From positions 20,490 through 84,489 of the forward strand of contig CAAGHJ010000014.1 of the NCBI GenBank assembly GCA_900769635.1: a stretch of DNA of 64,000 nt, written 5' to 3'. This document shows positions 35,834 to 44,589 of the stretch, piece after piece (position 1 is the stretch's first letter; every line of letters starts with the position of its first letter). Under the pieces are notes generated by a model, which was not told where the DNA came from, did no database searches, and saw nothing but the letters and a program-made list of their open reading frames with translations. A program made the translations under genes and the position numbers. Origin of the DNA: Bacilli bacterium. GTDB lineage: Bacteria; Bacillota_I; Bacilli_A; RF39; UBA660.

Positions 35834-36322
35834 ATGAACCAAGATATTAAGATTGAAACACCCCATCAAAATTTCAAAATGCGTGTAGCAGCCATTATCA
35901 AAAAAAACAATAAAATACTATTTACCAAGATGAACAACAACGATTTTTACTGCCTCCCAGGTGGCTATGCCTCTCTCGGAGAAACCACTAAGGAGGCCCT
36001 CGAACGAGAATTACAAGAAGAAATAGGAGAGTTAATAAAAGTAGAAACCTATCAAGGCCTTATCGAAAACTTTTTCCAAAATAACAAACAAAAAAACATT
36101 CACGAATTATCCTTCTATTATGAAGCCTCATCCCAAAACCTTCCCGATGAAAACTTTACCCACACAGAAATAGATCACGGCTTCGAAATAACACAGAACC
36201 TCTTTTGGCTTGAAATAGAAAAACTAGATAACTATAACATAAAACCCCAAGAACTAATACCATTCTTAAAAACAAACAAACCCCTAAATCATATCATCAT
36301 AAACAAAACCAAAGACATCTAA
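35834..36322 (+). CDS. NUDIX hydrolase
   Basis: A 162-residue NUDIX enzyme that hydrolyses a nucleoside diphosphate linked to another moiety. The Nudix box is complete: GGYASLGETTKEALERELQEEIGE (G-x5-E-x7-RE-x2-EE-x-G, about residues 46-69). The N terminus is polar, with no extra domain. GAAAGGAAA precedes the start. It may be read from tRNA operon read-through. Substrate unknown. Confidence 0.88.
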   Translation: MNQDIKIETPHQNFKMRVAAIIKKNNKILFTKMNNNDFYCLPGGYASLGETTKEALERELQEEIGELIKVETYQGLIENFFQNNKQKNIHELSFYYEASSQNLPDENFTHTEIDHGFEITQNLFWLEIEKLDNYNIKPQELIPFLKTNKPLNHIIINKTKDI

Positions 36323-36330
36323 GTCTTTTT
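36311..36330 (+). terminator. Terminator overlapping the NUDIX stop
   Basis: AAAGAC, six-base loop, GTCTTTTT. The stem begins inside the last codons. Confidence 0.75.
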
Positions 36331-36477
36331 CCTTTTACCAGTTCAATTTCTATGCAAAGAACCAATCCCCTTATGTACCCCCCTTAGGGCCAAAAAAAAG
36401 AAAAAAATAACCAAACTTACCCTTTCGTTTGTATCCAAAATATGCTATAATGAAAAAAGAACAAAGCAGGTGATACA

Positions 36478-38646
36478 ATGAATTACATAATAGGCAAAGT
36501 AACCCATATAATCTTCCGAAACGAAATAAGTGGCTATACCGTAGGCGTCCTAAAAATCAAAGAAACAGACCTCTCGGTGACCAATACAACCCTAAATTTT
36601 GTTGGAAGTTTTCCCCAAATCAAAGAAAAAGAAACACATAAGTTTATTGGCGAATATAATAACCATACCAAATACGGAAAACAATTTGTTGTCGAAACTA
36701 CCGAAAACATCCTTCCCACTCAAAAAGATGAACTAGTCGAATACCTATCCAGTGACATTTTCCCTATCGGCATCAAAACCGCTCAAAAAATAGTAGAAAG
36801 ATTTACCTCCGAAACCATAGAAACAATCAAAAATGACCCCGATGCCCTAACCCAAATAAAAGGAATAAGCCTCGCTAAAGCCAAGAAAATCCACGAAAAA
36901 ATGCTCCAATACGACGCCACAAATCAAATCGCCCTAGATCTTGGCAAACTCGGCTTCACCACCTCGGAAACATTTACAATAATTAAACACTACGACACCC
37001 GTGCCCTCGAAAAAGTGAACGAAAACATCTACGAAGTCGGCGAAAAACTCGAACTCCCTTTCAATACCATTGACCAAATCGCTCTACAAGGCCTAAAAAT
37101 CGAAGCCACCGACCAAAGACGCATCCAAAGCACCATTACTCATATAATATCCGAAATGACCTTTAATACCGGAGACACTTACGTATCCCTAGAAGACCTA
37201 ATAAAAAATCTCCTCCTCACCATACCCACATTAAACGAAGATGACATAGAATACAATCTCCTTTACCTCGAAAAAAAACAAAAAATAAACATCAACGAAA
37301 AAGAAATACAACTAAAAAAATTCTATGAGGCCGAAAAAAATATAAGCAGTAGAGTAGCCCATCTCCTAAACCAAAAAACCAAACCCCAAAAAAACATAAA
37401 TACCCAAATAAACTATCTAGAAATAAAAAACAAAATAACTTACGATACTAGCCAAAAAGATGCCATATTAGGAGCCCTCAATAACAATATAATAATCATA
37501 ACTGGTGGCCCTGGAACCGGAAAAACCACCATCGTCAAAGCCATAATATATCTCCTAAAAGAACTATACAAAGCAAGTAACGATGAAATCGCTCTCCTCG
37601 CTCCCACAGGCCGTGCCAGTAAAAGACTAACCGAAAGTACCAACCTTCCTGCCCAAACAATCCATAGATACCTAGGTTGGGACAAAGACACCGGCCACTT
37701 CGAAGCCAATATCAATAATCCCAATAAAGAAAAATACATAATAGTAGACGAATCCAGTATGATAGACACCATCCTCCTCTCATCCCTTTTTGACGGAACA
37801 AAAAAAGACGCCAAATACATATTCGTAGGCGACCACCACCAACTCCCCAGCGTAGGTGAAGGCCAAATCCTAAGAGACCTAATCGCTTCCCAAACAATAA
37901 AAGTCGTAAAACTAAACTGTCTCTATCGACAAAACGAAGGATCCTATATAATCGATTTAGCTGACGAAATACGAAACAAAAACCTAAACCCCCATTTTAC
38001 AACCATAAAAGACGATTACAACTTCATCGAATGCCCATCCGACTATATCTCCGGTGTCATAACAACAGTAATCCAAAAAGCCCTAAGTAGAGGCTTCAAA
38101 AAAGAAGATATCCAAATCCTTGCCCCAATGTATAAAACCATTTGCGGTATCGATAACCTAAATAAACAAACCCAATCAATAATGAATCCACCAAGTCCCC
38201 ACAAAAACGAAGTAACCACCGGTGATATAACCTACCGCGAAGGCGATAGAGTCCTCCAACTAGTAAACGACTCCGATAAAAACATCTATAACGGTGATCT
38301 CGGTTATATAAAAACAATCCATAAAACCAACAAAACCACCGAAATAACCATAGACTACGATGGAAATACCATAACATATACACCCAAAGACTATCCCAAC
38401 TTCACACACGGATACGCCATTTCTATTCATAAATCCCAAGGCGGAGAATTCCCCATAGTCATAATCCCATTCAGTAAATCCTTCAAAAGAATGCTCTATA
38501 ACAAACTAGTCTATACCGCCGTAACCAGAGCCAAAAAAACACTCATTCTCGTCGGAGACAAAGAAGCCTTCATTTATGGCGTAAATAACAATTACGGAAA
38601 TCGCAAAACAAACCTAAAAGAACAATTAAAAAGTATAAAAAAATAA
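36478..38646 (+). CDS. recD2: RecD2-type SF1 DNA helicase (YrrC)
   Basis: A 5'-3' DNA helicase involved in replication restart and repair, not part of RecBCD. 722 residues. It has the N-terminal RecD2 domain with OB-like and HhH-like segments (IKGISLAKAKKIHEKM, about 122), Walker A ITGGPGTGKTTIV (about 341), Walker B IIVDESSMID (about 423), DHHQLPSVGEGQILRDL (about 450) and motif VI VYTAVTRAK (about 678). The extended -10 TGCTATAAT ends at 36451 with TTTCGT 17 bases upstream, and AGGTGATAC precedes the ATG. Confidence 0.95.
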   Translation: MNYIIGKVTHIIFRNEISGYTVGVLKIKETDLSVTNTTLNFVGSFPQIKEKETHKFIGEYNNHTKYGKQFVVETTENILPTQKDELVEYLSSDIFPIGIKTAQKIVERFTSETIETIKNDPDALTQIKGISLAKAKKIHEKMLQYDATNQIALDLGKLGFTTSETFTIIKHYDTRALEKVNENIYEVGEKLELPFNTIDQIALQGLKIEATDQRRIQSTITHIISEMTFNTGDTYVSLEDLIKNLLLTIPTLNEDDIEYNLLYLEKKQKININEKEIQLKKFYEAEKNISSRVAHLLNQKTKPQKNINTQINYLEIKNKITYDTSQKDAILGALNNNIIIITGGPGTGKTTIVKAIIYLLKELYKASNDEIALLAPTGRASKRLTESTNLPAQTIHRYLGWDKDTGHFEANINNPNKEKYIIVDESSMIDTILLSSLFDGTKKDAKYIFVGDHHQLPSVGEGQILRDLIASQTIKVVKLNCLYRQNEGSYIIDLADEIRNKNLNPHFTTIKDDYNFIECPSDYISGVITTVIQKALSRGFKKEDIQILAPMYKTICGIDNLNKQTQSIMNPPSPHKNEVTTGDITYREGDRVLQLVNDSDKNIYNGDLGYIKTIHKTNKTTEITIDYDGNTITYTPKDYPNFTHGYAISIHKSQGGEFPIVIIPFSKSFKRMLYNKLVYTAVTRAKKTLILVGDKEAFIYGVNNNYGNRKTNLKEQLKSIKK

Positions 38647-38709
38647 AAACAAACCATACTAAAAACGGTACCAAAAGTACCAGTCATAGACTCTAAAAGG
38701 GGTGATAAT

Positions 38710-38862
38710 GTGAATGCAAAAACCAGTATGGCTATGGTTGCCCTTGGAGTAGGGGGAACTCTACTATATCAAAATGTCAAAAACGGAAATGTAAAAAAAT
38801 GGGTAAGAAATATGAATAAAGCCAAAACCAAAGCCATCGAAGACTTAGAAGATATGATGTAA
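38710..38862 (+). CDS. Small protein with one membrane helix (50 aa)
   Basis: A 50-codon frame starting at GTG, directly behind an ideal AGGGGTGATAAT ribosome-binding site. Residues 6-22 (SMAMVALGVGGTLLYQ) form a short hydrophobic helix and the rest is a charged amphipathic tail ending EDLEDMM. A perfect terminator begins at its stop. The RBS, codon use and terminator support expression. I do not recognise a family; small TM proteins before sporulation genes exist, but the link is speculative. Confidence 0.65.
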   Translation: MNAKTSMAMVALGVGGTLLYQNVKNGNVKKWVRNMNKAKTKAIEDLEDMM

Positions 38863-38897
38863 TAAAAGTAAGCCAATCAAGGCTTGCTTTTATTACA
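38861..38897 (+). terminator. Terminator after the small protein
   Basis: AATAAAAG-AAGCC pairs with GGCTT-CTTTTATT across a six-base loop, with one unpaired base on each side. Confidence 0.8.
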
Positions 38898-38956
38898 CCT
38901 TACCCATCTGTATAAAAAATAACTTTCAATAACAAAATAAAAAGAAAGGAGAAAAT

Positions 38957-39730
38957 ATGGCACGAAATAAAGTAGAAATAAGCAATCTAAACACATCAAA
39001 TATAAAAGTATTAACTGATGAAGAGACCAAAAACCTCTTCCAAAAAATCAAAGAAGGTGACCCATTTGCCCGTGAGGATCTCATAAATGGCAACCTCAAA
39101 CTAGTACTAAGCTGTCTCAAAAAATTCTATGGGAAAGTAGATAACCTTGATGATCTCTTCCAAGTAGGTTGCCTCGGCCTCGTCAAAGCTATTGACAATT
39201 TCAACACCAATTACGATGTAAAACTCTCAACTTATGCCTGTCCAATGATTTGTGGCGAAATAAAACGCTATCTCCGCGATAACTCCTCCCTAAGAATTTC
39301 CCGCAGTCTCAAAGATATCGCTTACAAGGCCCTAAAACTAAAAAACGAACACATCCTCACCACTGGCAAAGAGATGCCTGACAAAGACATAGCAGCAGCC
39401 CTTGATGTTACCGAATACGAAGTCACAAGTGCCCTTGAGGCCCTACGGGAACCCGTTAGTATGTATGAACCAATATACAACGACGGCGGTGACACTATCT
39501 ATCTTTACGATCAACTAAAAGAAAAAGAAAAAGACTACGATCTCGATTATCTCCTTGCTCTAAATAAAGCAATGGATAAACTAAAAGATAGAGAAATCCA
39601 TATACTAAATGAAAGATATATAGTAGGCAAAACCCAAATGGAACTTGCTAGCGAACTAGGAATATCCCAAGCTCAAATATCAAGAATAGAAAATAATTCC
39701 ATAAAAGTCCTAAGAAAGAATATAAAGTAA
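38957..39730 (+). CDS. sigG: Forespore sigma factor SigG
   Basis: The late forespore-specific sigma factor. 257 residues, the normal SigG length. The N terminus MARNKVEISNLNTSNIKVL keeps the SigG-specific leader. Region 2 reads NGNLKLVLS...DDLFQVGCLGLVKAIDNF...LSTYACPMICGEIKRYLRDN (about 48-115). Region 3 has DIAYKALKLKNE, then EPIYNDGGD, and region 4.2 is KTQMELASELGISQAQISRIE (about 226-246). Similarity to B. subtilis SigG is clear throughout and better than to SigF. AAAGGAGAAA precedes the ATG. A sigma-G-type promoter is present before spoVAC in this same window. Confidence 0.93.
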   Translation: MARNKVEISNLNTSNIKVLTDEETKNLFQKIKEGDPFAREDLINGNLKLVLSCLKKFYGKVDNLDDLFQVGCLGLVKAIDNFNTNYDVKLSTYACPMICGEIKRYLRDNSSLRISRSLKDIAYKALKLKNEHILTTGKEMPDKDIAAALDVTEYEVTSALEALREPVSMYEPIYNDGGDTIYLYDQLKEKEKDYDLDYLLALNKAMDKLKDREIHILNERYIVGKTQMELASELGISQAQISRIENNSIKVLRKNIK

Positions 39731-39751
39731 TATACTTAAATAGGTGATACT

Positions 39752-40003
39752 ATGTACTTATCAGAAATCCAGAAAAAAGAAATAATAAATATCGATACTG
39801 GCAAAAAAATAGGCACTATTATAGATGTGATAGTAAGTGAAGATGGCCAAATAAAATCCCTTCTTCTCGAAGAAAAAACTCGCAAAAAATTTTCCATTAA
39901 AGAAGAATACGAAGTAAAATGGAATCAAATAATAAAAATAGGGGATGATATAATCCTCATCGGTCCTTCTACCTATAATAAAAAAGAAAATTTTGGAATA
40001 TAA
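39752..40003 (+). CDS. ylmC: YlmC/YmxH family sporulation protein (PRC barrel)
   Basis: An 83-residue PRC-barrel protein: MYLSEIQKKEIINIDTGKKIGTIIDVIV and a KWNQIIKIGDDIILI end. In Bacillus and Clostridium ylmC/ymxH lies directly after sigG, as here (21-base gap). The function in sporulation is not defined. AGGTGATACT precedes the start. Confidence 0.88.
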   Translation: MYLSEIQKKEIINIDTGKKIGTIIDVIVSEDGQIKSLLLEEKTRKKFSIKEEYEVKWNQIIKIGDDIILIGPSTYNKKENFGI

Positions 40004-40516
40004 ATATATCTTTTAAAGAAAAAACTTTTCTTTCTTCAATTTCTTTAATCCAAAATCCATATCCAAGAATAAATATTTAATAATAATAGCCAACATCAAT
40101 GCCTAACAATAATAATCAAAATTAAATATCAAAAAAAGCTATAAAAGGTAGTATATGATACAAATTCCATTTCGGATACAACAATATAAAAAGTAATAAT
40201 ATGTAAAAAAAAACTAAAAACTAAGTCATAAACAATTTTCAATTAATAACTAGGTCTTATTGAAGTTTTTCAAGTATGAAAGCCCAAAAAATAAAACCTA
40301 GTTTTTTTGACTATCTTCAAAAAATTATACGCACTATTTTTCAATTATATATATGTATAAAAAAAATCACTATTTTTCTTCCAATATCTTACTATTCCTT
40401 ATATTATCTATGCTAATTCCATTATTAAAAATATAACCTAATAATATAAATGTATAATATTATCTATTGTATCAAAATTAAGTATTATAAATATCAAAAA
40501 AATAACAAAAAAACAC
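40004..40516 (+). other. AT-rich gap between ylmC and the TnpB element
   Basis: About 510 bases without a supportable gene. It opens with a weak terminator (AAAGAAAA/TTTTCTTT, 40015-40033) after ylmC. A separate structured element lies at 40248-40308. The remainder is very AT-rich, and part is probably the left end of the TnpB insertion; I cannot define its boundary. Confidence 0.5.
40248..40308 (+). terminator. Long-loop terminator or small structured RNA end
   Basis: AACTAGGT (40248-40255) pairs with ACCTAGTT (40296-40303) followed by seven T. The 40-base loop contains an inner TTGAA/TTCAA hairpin. A near-repeat of the 5' arm (AACTAAGTCATAA) occurs at about 40219-40231. It could end a small untranslated RNA; no gene ends here. 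Confidence 0.45.
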
Positions 40517-40546
40517 TTGACACAATTAATAATAGTGTGATAAAAT
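40517..40546 (+). promoter_or_regulatory. Promoter of tnpB
   Basis: Consensus TTGACA (40517-40522), 18 bases, TAAAAT (40541-40546) with a nearby TGTG. Confidence 0.65.
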
Positions 40547-40604
40547 GCAAATGAACTTGACCGGCAACTTCAAAAAAAATAAACCATTATAGGGGGTGAT
40601 AAAA

Positions 40605-41750
40605 ATGTATAAAGCATACAAATTTAGATTATATCCAACTAACAATCAAAAAAACACAATAAATCAAACATTCGGTAATTTACGTTTCATATATAACTAT
40701 TATGTAAACAAAATTACAACCCAAGGTTATAAATCAGTCTATAACAATTACAATGATTGCGAAAAAGAATTACTACATAAGTATCCATTTCTAGAACAAA
40801 CAGAAAAAAATCTTATTAAAAAGGTTCTTTATAGATTAGACGATAACTATAAGAAAAATCAATATAAGGGAATAAGCACTATAAAATACAAAAGCAAGTA
40901 TGAAAAAAATAGCTATACAATTCCCGCATCCTATACTTATAATAAAGATTTAAAAGTCAAAAAATGTAATATAATTCCAAACTTGCCCAATCAAACTCTT
41001 GAATTACCACAAATTGGTTCTCTAAAAATACGAGGCTATAAGAATAAACTCAAAGTAGTTGGTGAAATAAAAAATGTTACCATTACCAGAGAACAAACAG
41101 GTAAATATTACATCATCATTCTTTGCAACATCCCAAATTTCCCAAAAGTAAACCCAAACACCATTATCGGCCTTGATATAGGTATAAAAAAACTAGTAAC
41201 AACCTCGGACGGCCTAGTATATACCAATAATAAATATATAAATCAATATGAAACCAAAATAAAAAGAGAACAATATAAACTCTCTAAGAAACAAAAAGGC
41301 AGTAAAAATTATTATAAAAATATAAATAGATTAAATATTCTTTATGCCAAACTCAGAAATGCCCGAAAATATACAACTCACAAAATAACTAAGGAAATAA
41401 CCGATAATTATGATATCATAGTTACAGAAACTTTAACCACAAAGAAAATGATAATGAACAAAGATAGTAACCTATCAAAGAATATAGCAGATGCAACATT
41501 CAGTGAAATAATAAGAGAACTAGAATATAAATCCAAAGAAAAAGGCAAATATCTCTATAAAATAAAAGCATATTACCCATCAAGCCAATTATGCAGCATT
41601 TGTGAAAACAGAGCCAAAGAGTATAAAGACTTAACTAAAAGAGTGTATGATTGCAGTTATTGTCAAAATACTCTTGATAGAGATATTAATGCTAGCATTA
41701 ATATAATGTTTGAGGGACTAAAAATCTATTTAAAAGACCAGTTCTCATAA
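40605..41750 (+). CDS. tnpB: TnpB RNA-guided nuclease (IS200/IS605 OrfB)
   Basis: A 381-residue TnpB, the RNA-guided ancestor-type of Cas12. N-terminal MYKAYKFRLYPTNNQKNTINQTFG is the classic OrfB helix-turn-helix. The RuvC residues look intact: Asp in GLDIGIKKLVTTSDG (about 188), Glu in IVTETLTTKKM (about 275), Asp in TLDRDINASINI (about 360). The zinc ribbon is CSICENR...CSYC (about 330-350). The start at 40605 follows GGGGGTGATAAAA. There is no tnpA beside it, so the element is non-autonomous or dead for transposition, but the nuclease seems complete. Confidence 0.9.
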   Translation: MYKAYKFRLYPTNNQKNTINQTFGNLRFIYNYYVNKITTQGYKSVYNNYNDCEKELLHKYPFLEQTEKNLIKKVLYRLDDNYKKNQYKGISTIKYKSKYEKNSYTIPASYTYNKDLKVKKCNIIPNLPNQTLELPQIGSLKIRGYKNKLKVVGEIKNVTITREQTGKYYIIILCNIPNFPKVNPNTIIGLDIGIKKLVTTSDGLVYTNNKYINQYETKIKREQYKLSKKQKGSKNYYKNINRLNILYAKLRNARKYTTHKITKEITDNYDIIVTETLTTKKMIMNKDSNLSKNIADATFSEIIRELEYKSKEKGKYLYKIKAYYPSSQLCSICENRAKEYKDLTKRVYDCSYCQNTLDRDINASINIMFEGLKIYLKDQFS

Positions 41751-41870
41751 TTAATAATATAAAATATGTACGGTAGCACCTATCGGAATTTATGTCTGTG
41801 GACGAAATTATAAATAATTTCTATGAAGCAGAAAATCCATATAGCTATTTAGTCATTCAATACGTCTTAT
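41600..41870 (+). ncRNA. Likely omega RNA / right end of the TnpB element
   Basis: In IS605-type elements the guide scaffold (omega RNA/reRNA) overlaps the 3' end of tnpB and runs to the right end. Here the 41751-41870 segment has CGGTAGCACCTATCGG and the GGACGAAATT..AATTTC hairpin followed by GAAGCAGAAAATCC, a motif I associate with such right ends. Exact limits, guide start and TAM are not determinable by eye. Confidence 0.4.
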
Positions 41871-41973
41871 TAACACCCTTATAGGGAATTTTCAAAAAAT
41901 ATTCAAAAACCCTTTTATCAATATTTAAAATATGATACAATAAACATATAGATAAAGATAGTGAGGGAGAAAA

Positions 41974-43275
41974 ATGAATAATAATGTACAATCCAACACC
42001 CCTAACCAAGGGAATATTGTTAATATGGATAAGCCCAAAGTAGTACCAATAGTAGAGGAAAAAAATAAGACTTTTACTTATAAAGCCAGAGGTAAGGCAG
42101 GTAAAGTAATTAATGACACAGTAGAAGCAAGTTCTTTAGAAGATGCCAAAAACTATTTGCTGTCAAACGGTTTTCAAATAATCAAAATCAAAGAAGATAA
42201 ATTAGCTAGCACCGTCAGAATAGGTGGTACGTCTAAACCAATGAAAACCGGAGAATTAGTTTTCTTCTTAACTCAACTTTCAACTTATATTAAGTCCGGC
42301 ATCCCATTAACAGATGCAATGGCTATACTAAGTAGACAAACAAAGAAGAAAAATACCCAAAAAGTATTCTCTAAAATAGTGTATGAACTAAATAAGGGGG
42401 TACCATTTAGTAAATGCCTTGCTAATGAAGGGAAAGTCTTCCCTAAAATGCTAATAAACATGGCCCAAACAAGTGAGCTTACCGGAAATTTAACAGAGGT
42501 ATTAGATGAAATGGCCGAATACTATAAGAGAAAAGATACAAATAGGAAGCAGATTATCAGTGCTTTAACATACCCAACGGTAATACTAATATTTGCCGTC
42601 TGTATTCTGGCCTTCGTTATTATGTATATCGTTCCTGAATTTACAGATATGTATGGGCAATTAAACAGTGAATTACCAAAATTAACCAAAGCCGTAGTTG
42701 CATTTAGTGACTTCGTTGTGGCATATAAATTCATAATACTTTTTGGTATAATTGCAGTTGTACTATTTCTAAATGTAATGTATAAAAATATAACATCATT
42801 TCGCTACGCGGTTCAATATACTCTTATGCACATACCAGTTATAAAAGAAATCATAATATATAATGAACTAGTAATATTTACCTCAACTTTTGCATCACTT
42901 TTAAAATATGACGTCTTTATAACTGATAGTATGGAGATACTAGGAAAAGTAAGCAATAACGAAATATATAAAAAGATGATAAAAAATGCTGTTTTAAATC
43001 TAAGTAATGGAGCTGGTCTTGCTCCAGCCTTTAAAGGCCAATGGGCATTCCCCGTTCCAGCCTATGAGATGTTATTAACAGGAGAAAAAACCGGTAAACT
43101 CGGCCCTATGATGGAACACGTATCCAAATATTATAGTGAAGAACAAACAAATATTATAACAAGATTAAAAAGCCTAATTGAACCAATTATGATAATACTT
43201 CTTGCTATAATAGTTGGAGTAATACTTTTAGCTGTCGTTCTTCCAATGTTTAGTATATATAAGGAAATGGTGTAA
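41974..43275 (+). CDS. pilC: PilC/GspF-type inner-membrane platform protein
   Basis: 433 residues. After a ~75-residue N-terminal region with the FTYKARGKAGKVINDTVEA fold common to PilC, two T2SSF domains follow: FFLTQLSTYIKSGIPLTDAMAIL (about 92) and FTSTFASLLKYDVFITDSMEIL (about 305). Helices lie at about 200-225, 252-275 and 405-428. It would anchor assembly of type IV pilus or competence-type fibres. GAGGGAG precedes the ATG. The prepilin peptidase gene follows after 3 bases; the motor ATPase and pilins of this system are outside the window. Confidence 0.9.
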   Translation: MNNNVQSNTPNQGNIVNMDKPKVVPIVEEKNKTFTYKARGKAGKVINDTVEASSLEDAKNYLLSNGFQIIKIKEDKLASTVRIGGTSKPMKTGELVFFLTQLSTYIKSGIPLTDAMAILSRQTKKKNTQKVFSKIVYELNKGVPFSKCLANEGKVFPKMLINMAQTSELTGNLTEVLDEMAEYYKRKDTNRKQIISALTYPTVILIFAVCILAFVIMYIVPEFTDMYGQLNSELPKLTKAVVAFSDFVVAYKFIILFGIIAVVLFLNVMYKNITSFRYAVQYTLMHIPVIKEIIIYNELVIFTSTFASLLKYDVFITDSMEILGKVSNNEIYKKMIKNAVLNLSNGAGLAPAFKGQWAFPVPAYEMLLTGEKTGKLGPMMEHVSKYYSEEQTNIITRLKSLIEPIMIILLAIIVGVILLAVVLPMFSIYKEMV

Positions 43276-43278
43276 ACT

Positions 43279-44046
43279 ATGGACATAGTATTTATAATAA
43301 TATACTTCATTTTTGGAGCCGTTATGGCATCATTTTTCCACGTCGTAGCAACTAGACTCTCAACTGGACAATCAATAATATCTCCGCCATCTCACTGTAC
43401 TTATTGTAACCATAAATTATCCTGGTATGAACTAATCCCAATCGTATCCTATATTTCCTTTAAAGGAAAATGCCATCATTGTCATCATCGCCTACCTGTA
43501 AGCTATCTTCTTATTGAAATAATAACAGGTATCCTGTATGCTGTGAATTATCATGTTTTTGGCCTTACCTTACAAGGAATAATATCTCTAATTTTTATAT
43601 CAACTTTAATCACAGTAATAATAAGTGATATAGAGTATATGATAATATTAGATGAAGTACTTATAACGGGAGTAATTCTAATAATAATAACGATGATATT
43701 TTCCATAGGACTATTTCCTACCTTTGAACACATCGGTTATGGCTGCTTAGCATTTCTAACAATGTACGCTGTTAAATTAGTAGGTGATTCACTCTTTAAA
43801 AAAGAATCACTTGGTGGCGGGGATATAAAATTAATGTTTCTCTTTGGCCTTGTTTTAGGATACCCAATAGCCGTATTAACAATCTTTCTTGCAACATTCA
43901 TAGCATTTCCCATTGCAATATACGTTCTATTTAGTAGTAAGGATAATCTTATCCCCTTCGGTCCCTTTCTATGTATGTCAGCAATTTTAATGAATATATC
44001 AGGAGTTACTTTCACAGAAATAATAAATTTTATCATCCAAATTTGA
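43279..44046 (+). CDS. pilD: Prepilin peptidase (PilD/ComC, A24)
   Basis: A 255-residue polytopic aspartyl protease that cleaves and N-methylates prepilins. The cytoplasmic zinc domain has CTYCNHKLSWYELIP...CHHCHHRLP (about 35-75). Catalytic Asp residues fall in ISDIEYMIILDE (about 116) and GGGDIKLM (about 185). Having both the N-terminal methyltransferase-type domain and the peptidase makes it full length. It could also mature Tad pilins from the 15.7-20.2 kb operon, which has no peptidase. Confidence 0.93.
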   Translation: MDIVFIIIYFIFGAVMASFFHVVATRLSTGQSIISPPSHCTYCNHKLSWYELIPIVSYISFKGKCHHCHHRLPVSYLLIEIITGILYAVNYHVFGLTLQGIISLIFISTLITVIISDIEYMIILDEVLITGVILIIITMIFSIGLFPTFEHIGYGCLAFLTMYAVKLVGDSLFKKESLGGGDIKLMFLFGLVLGYPIAVLTIFLATFIAFPIAIYVLFSSKDNLIPFGPFLCMSAILMNISGVTFTEIINFIIQI

Positions 44047-44071
44047 CAAAACCGTGAAAATATGGTATAAT
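44043..44071 (+). promoter_or_regulatory. Strong sigma-A promoter
   Basis: TTGACA (44043-44048, overlapping the pilD stop), 17 bases, TGGTATAAT (-10 at 44066-44071). One of the best consensus promoters in the window; it drives the small unknown gene at 44117. Confidence 0.8.
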
Positions 44072-44116
44072 TAATGTACATTTGGTTGATACAAAATATA
44101 TAAGGGGGGATTATAT

Positions 44117-44533
44117 ATGAAAAATTATGTAATGGAGTATCTAAATGAAAACGAATTCAGAAAGAAAGAAAGAGCAGTAAAAAAATACAATATGCTTGCT
44201 TATAAGAAACTAATATTCGAATATTATCCATCACTTCGTGAAGGAGAATTTAAAGGAGTAATAGTATCAAAAAACACCAAAGAAAAAATAGATAAATATG
44301 AATTAAAGTTACCAACAGATGTAATGTTCTCAAAAGTACACGGAGATATCGTTCTTCACTATTCTGTATATAAAAATCAAAAAATAGTTATGCTAGATAC
44401 AATAACTCCAGAAGAAATATTAAACGAAGGACACCAAAAAGAGTTAACAACTTATAAAGGTGTAATGGTATCAAAATCACACGCTGATAAAGATATGTTT
44501 AAAATAAATCTTCTAAACATGATGGAAAAGTAG
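44117..44533 (+). CDS. Unknown 138-residue protein with internal repeat
   Basis: No family is recognised. The protein is soluble and basic. Two segments resemble each other: EFKGVIVSKNTKEKIDKYEL (about 54-73) and TYKGVMVSKSHADKDMFKIN (about 114-133), suggesting two copies of a small beta module. A strong promoter and a G-rich RBS (AAGGGGGGATT) imply high expression. It lies between the pilus genes and an HD-domain protein, but has its own promoter. Confidence 0.75.
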   Translation: MKNYVMEYLNENEFRKKERAVKKYNMLAYKKLIFEYYPSLREGEFKGVIVSKNTKEKIDKYELKLPTDVMFSKVHGDIVLHYSVYKNQKIVMLDTITPEEILNEGHQKELTTYKGVMVSKSHADKDMFKINLLNMMEK

Positions 44534-44589
44534 GGTAACTTTAGTTATTCTATTTTTTATGAAAAAAATAAAAAGAAAGAAGTGTTAAA

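Noticed and set aside
37440..37820. A 126-codon minus-strand frame inside recD2.
   Set aside because: It is antisense to the helicase core, without promoter or ribosome site.
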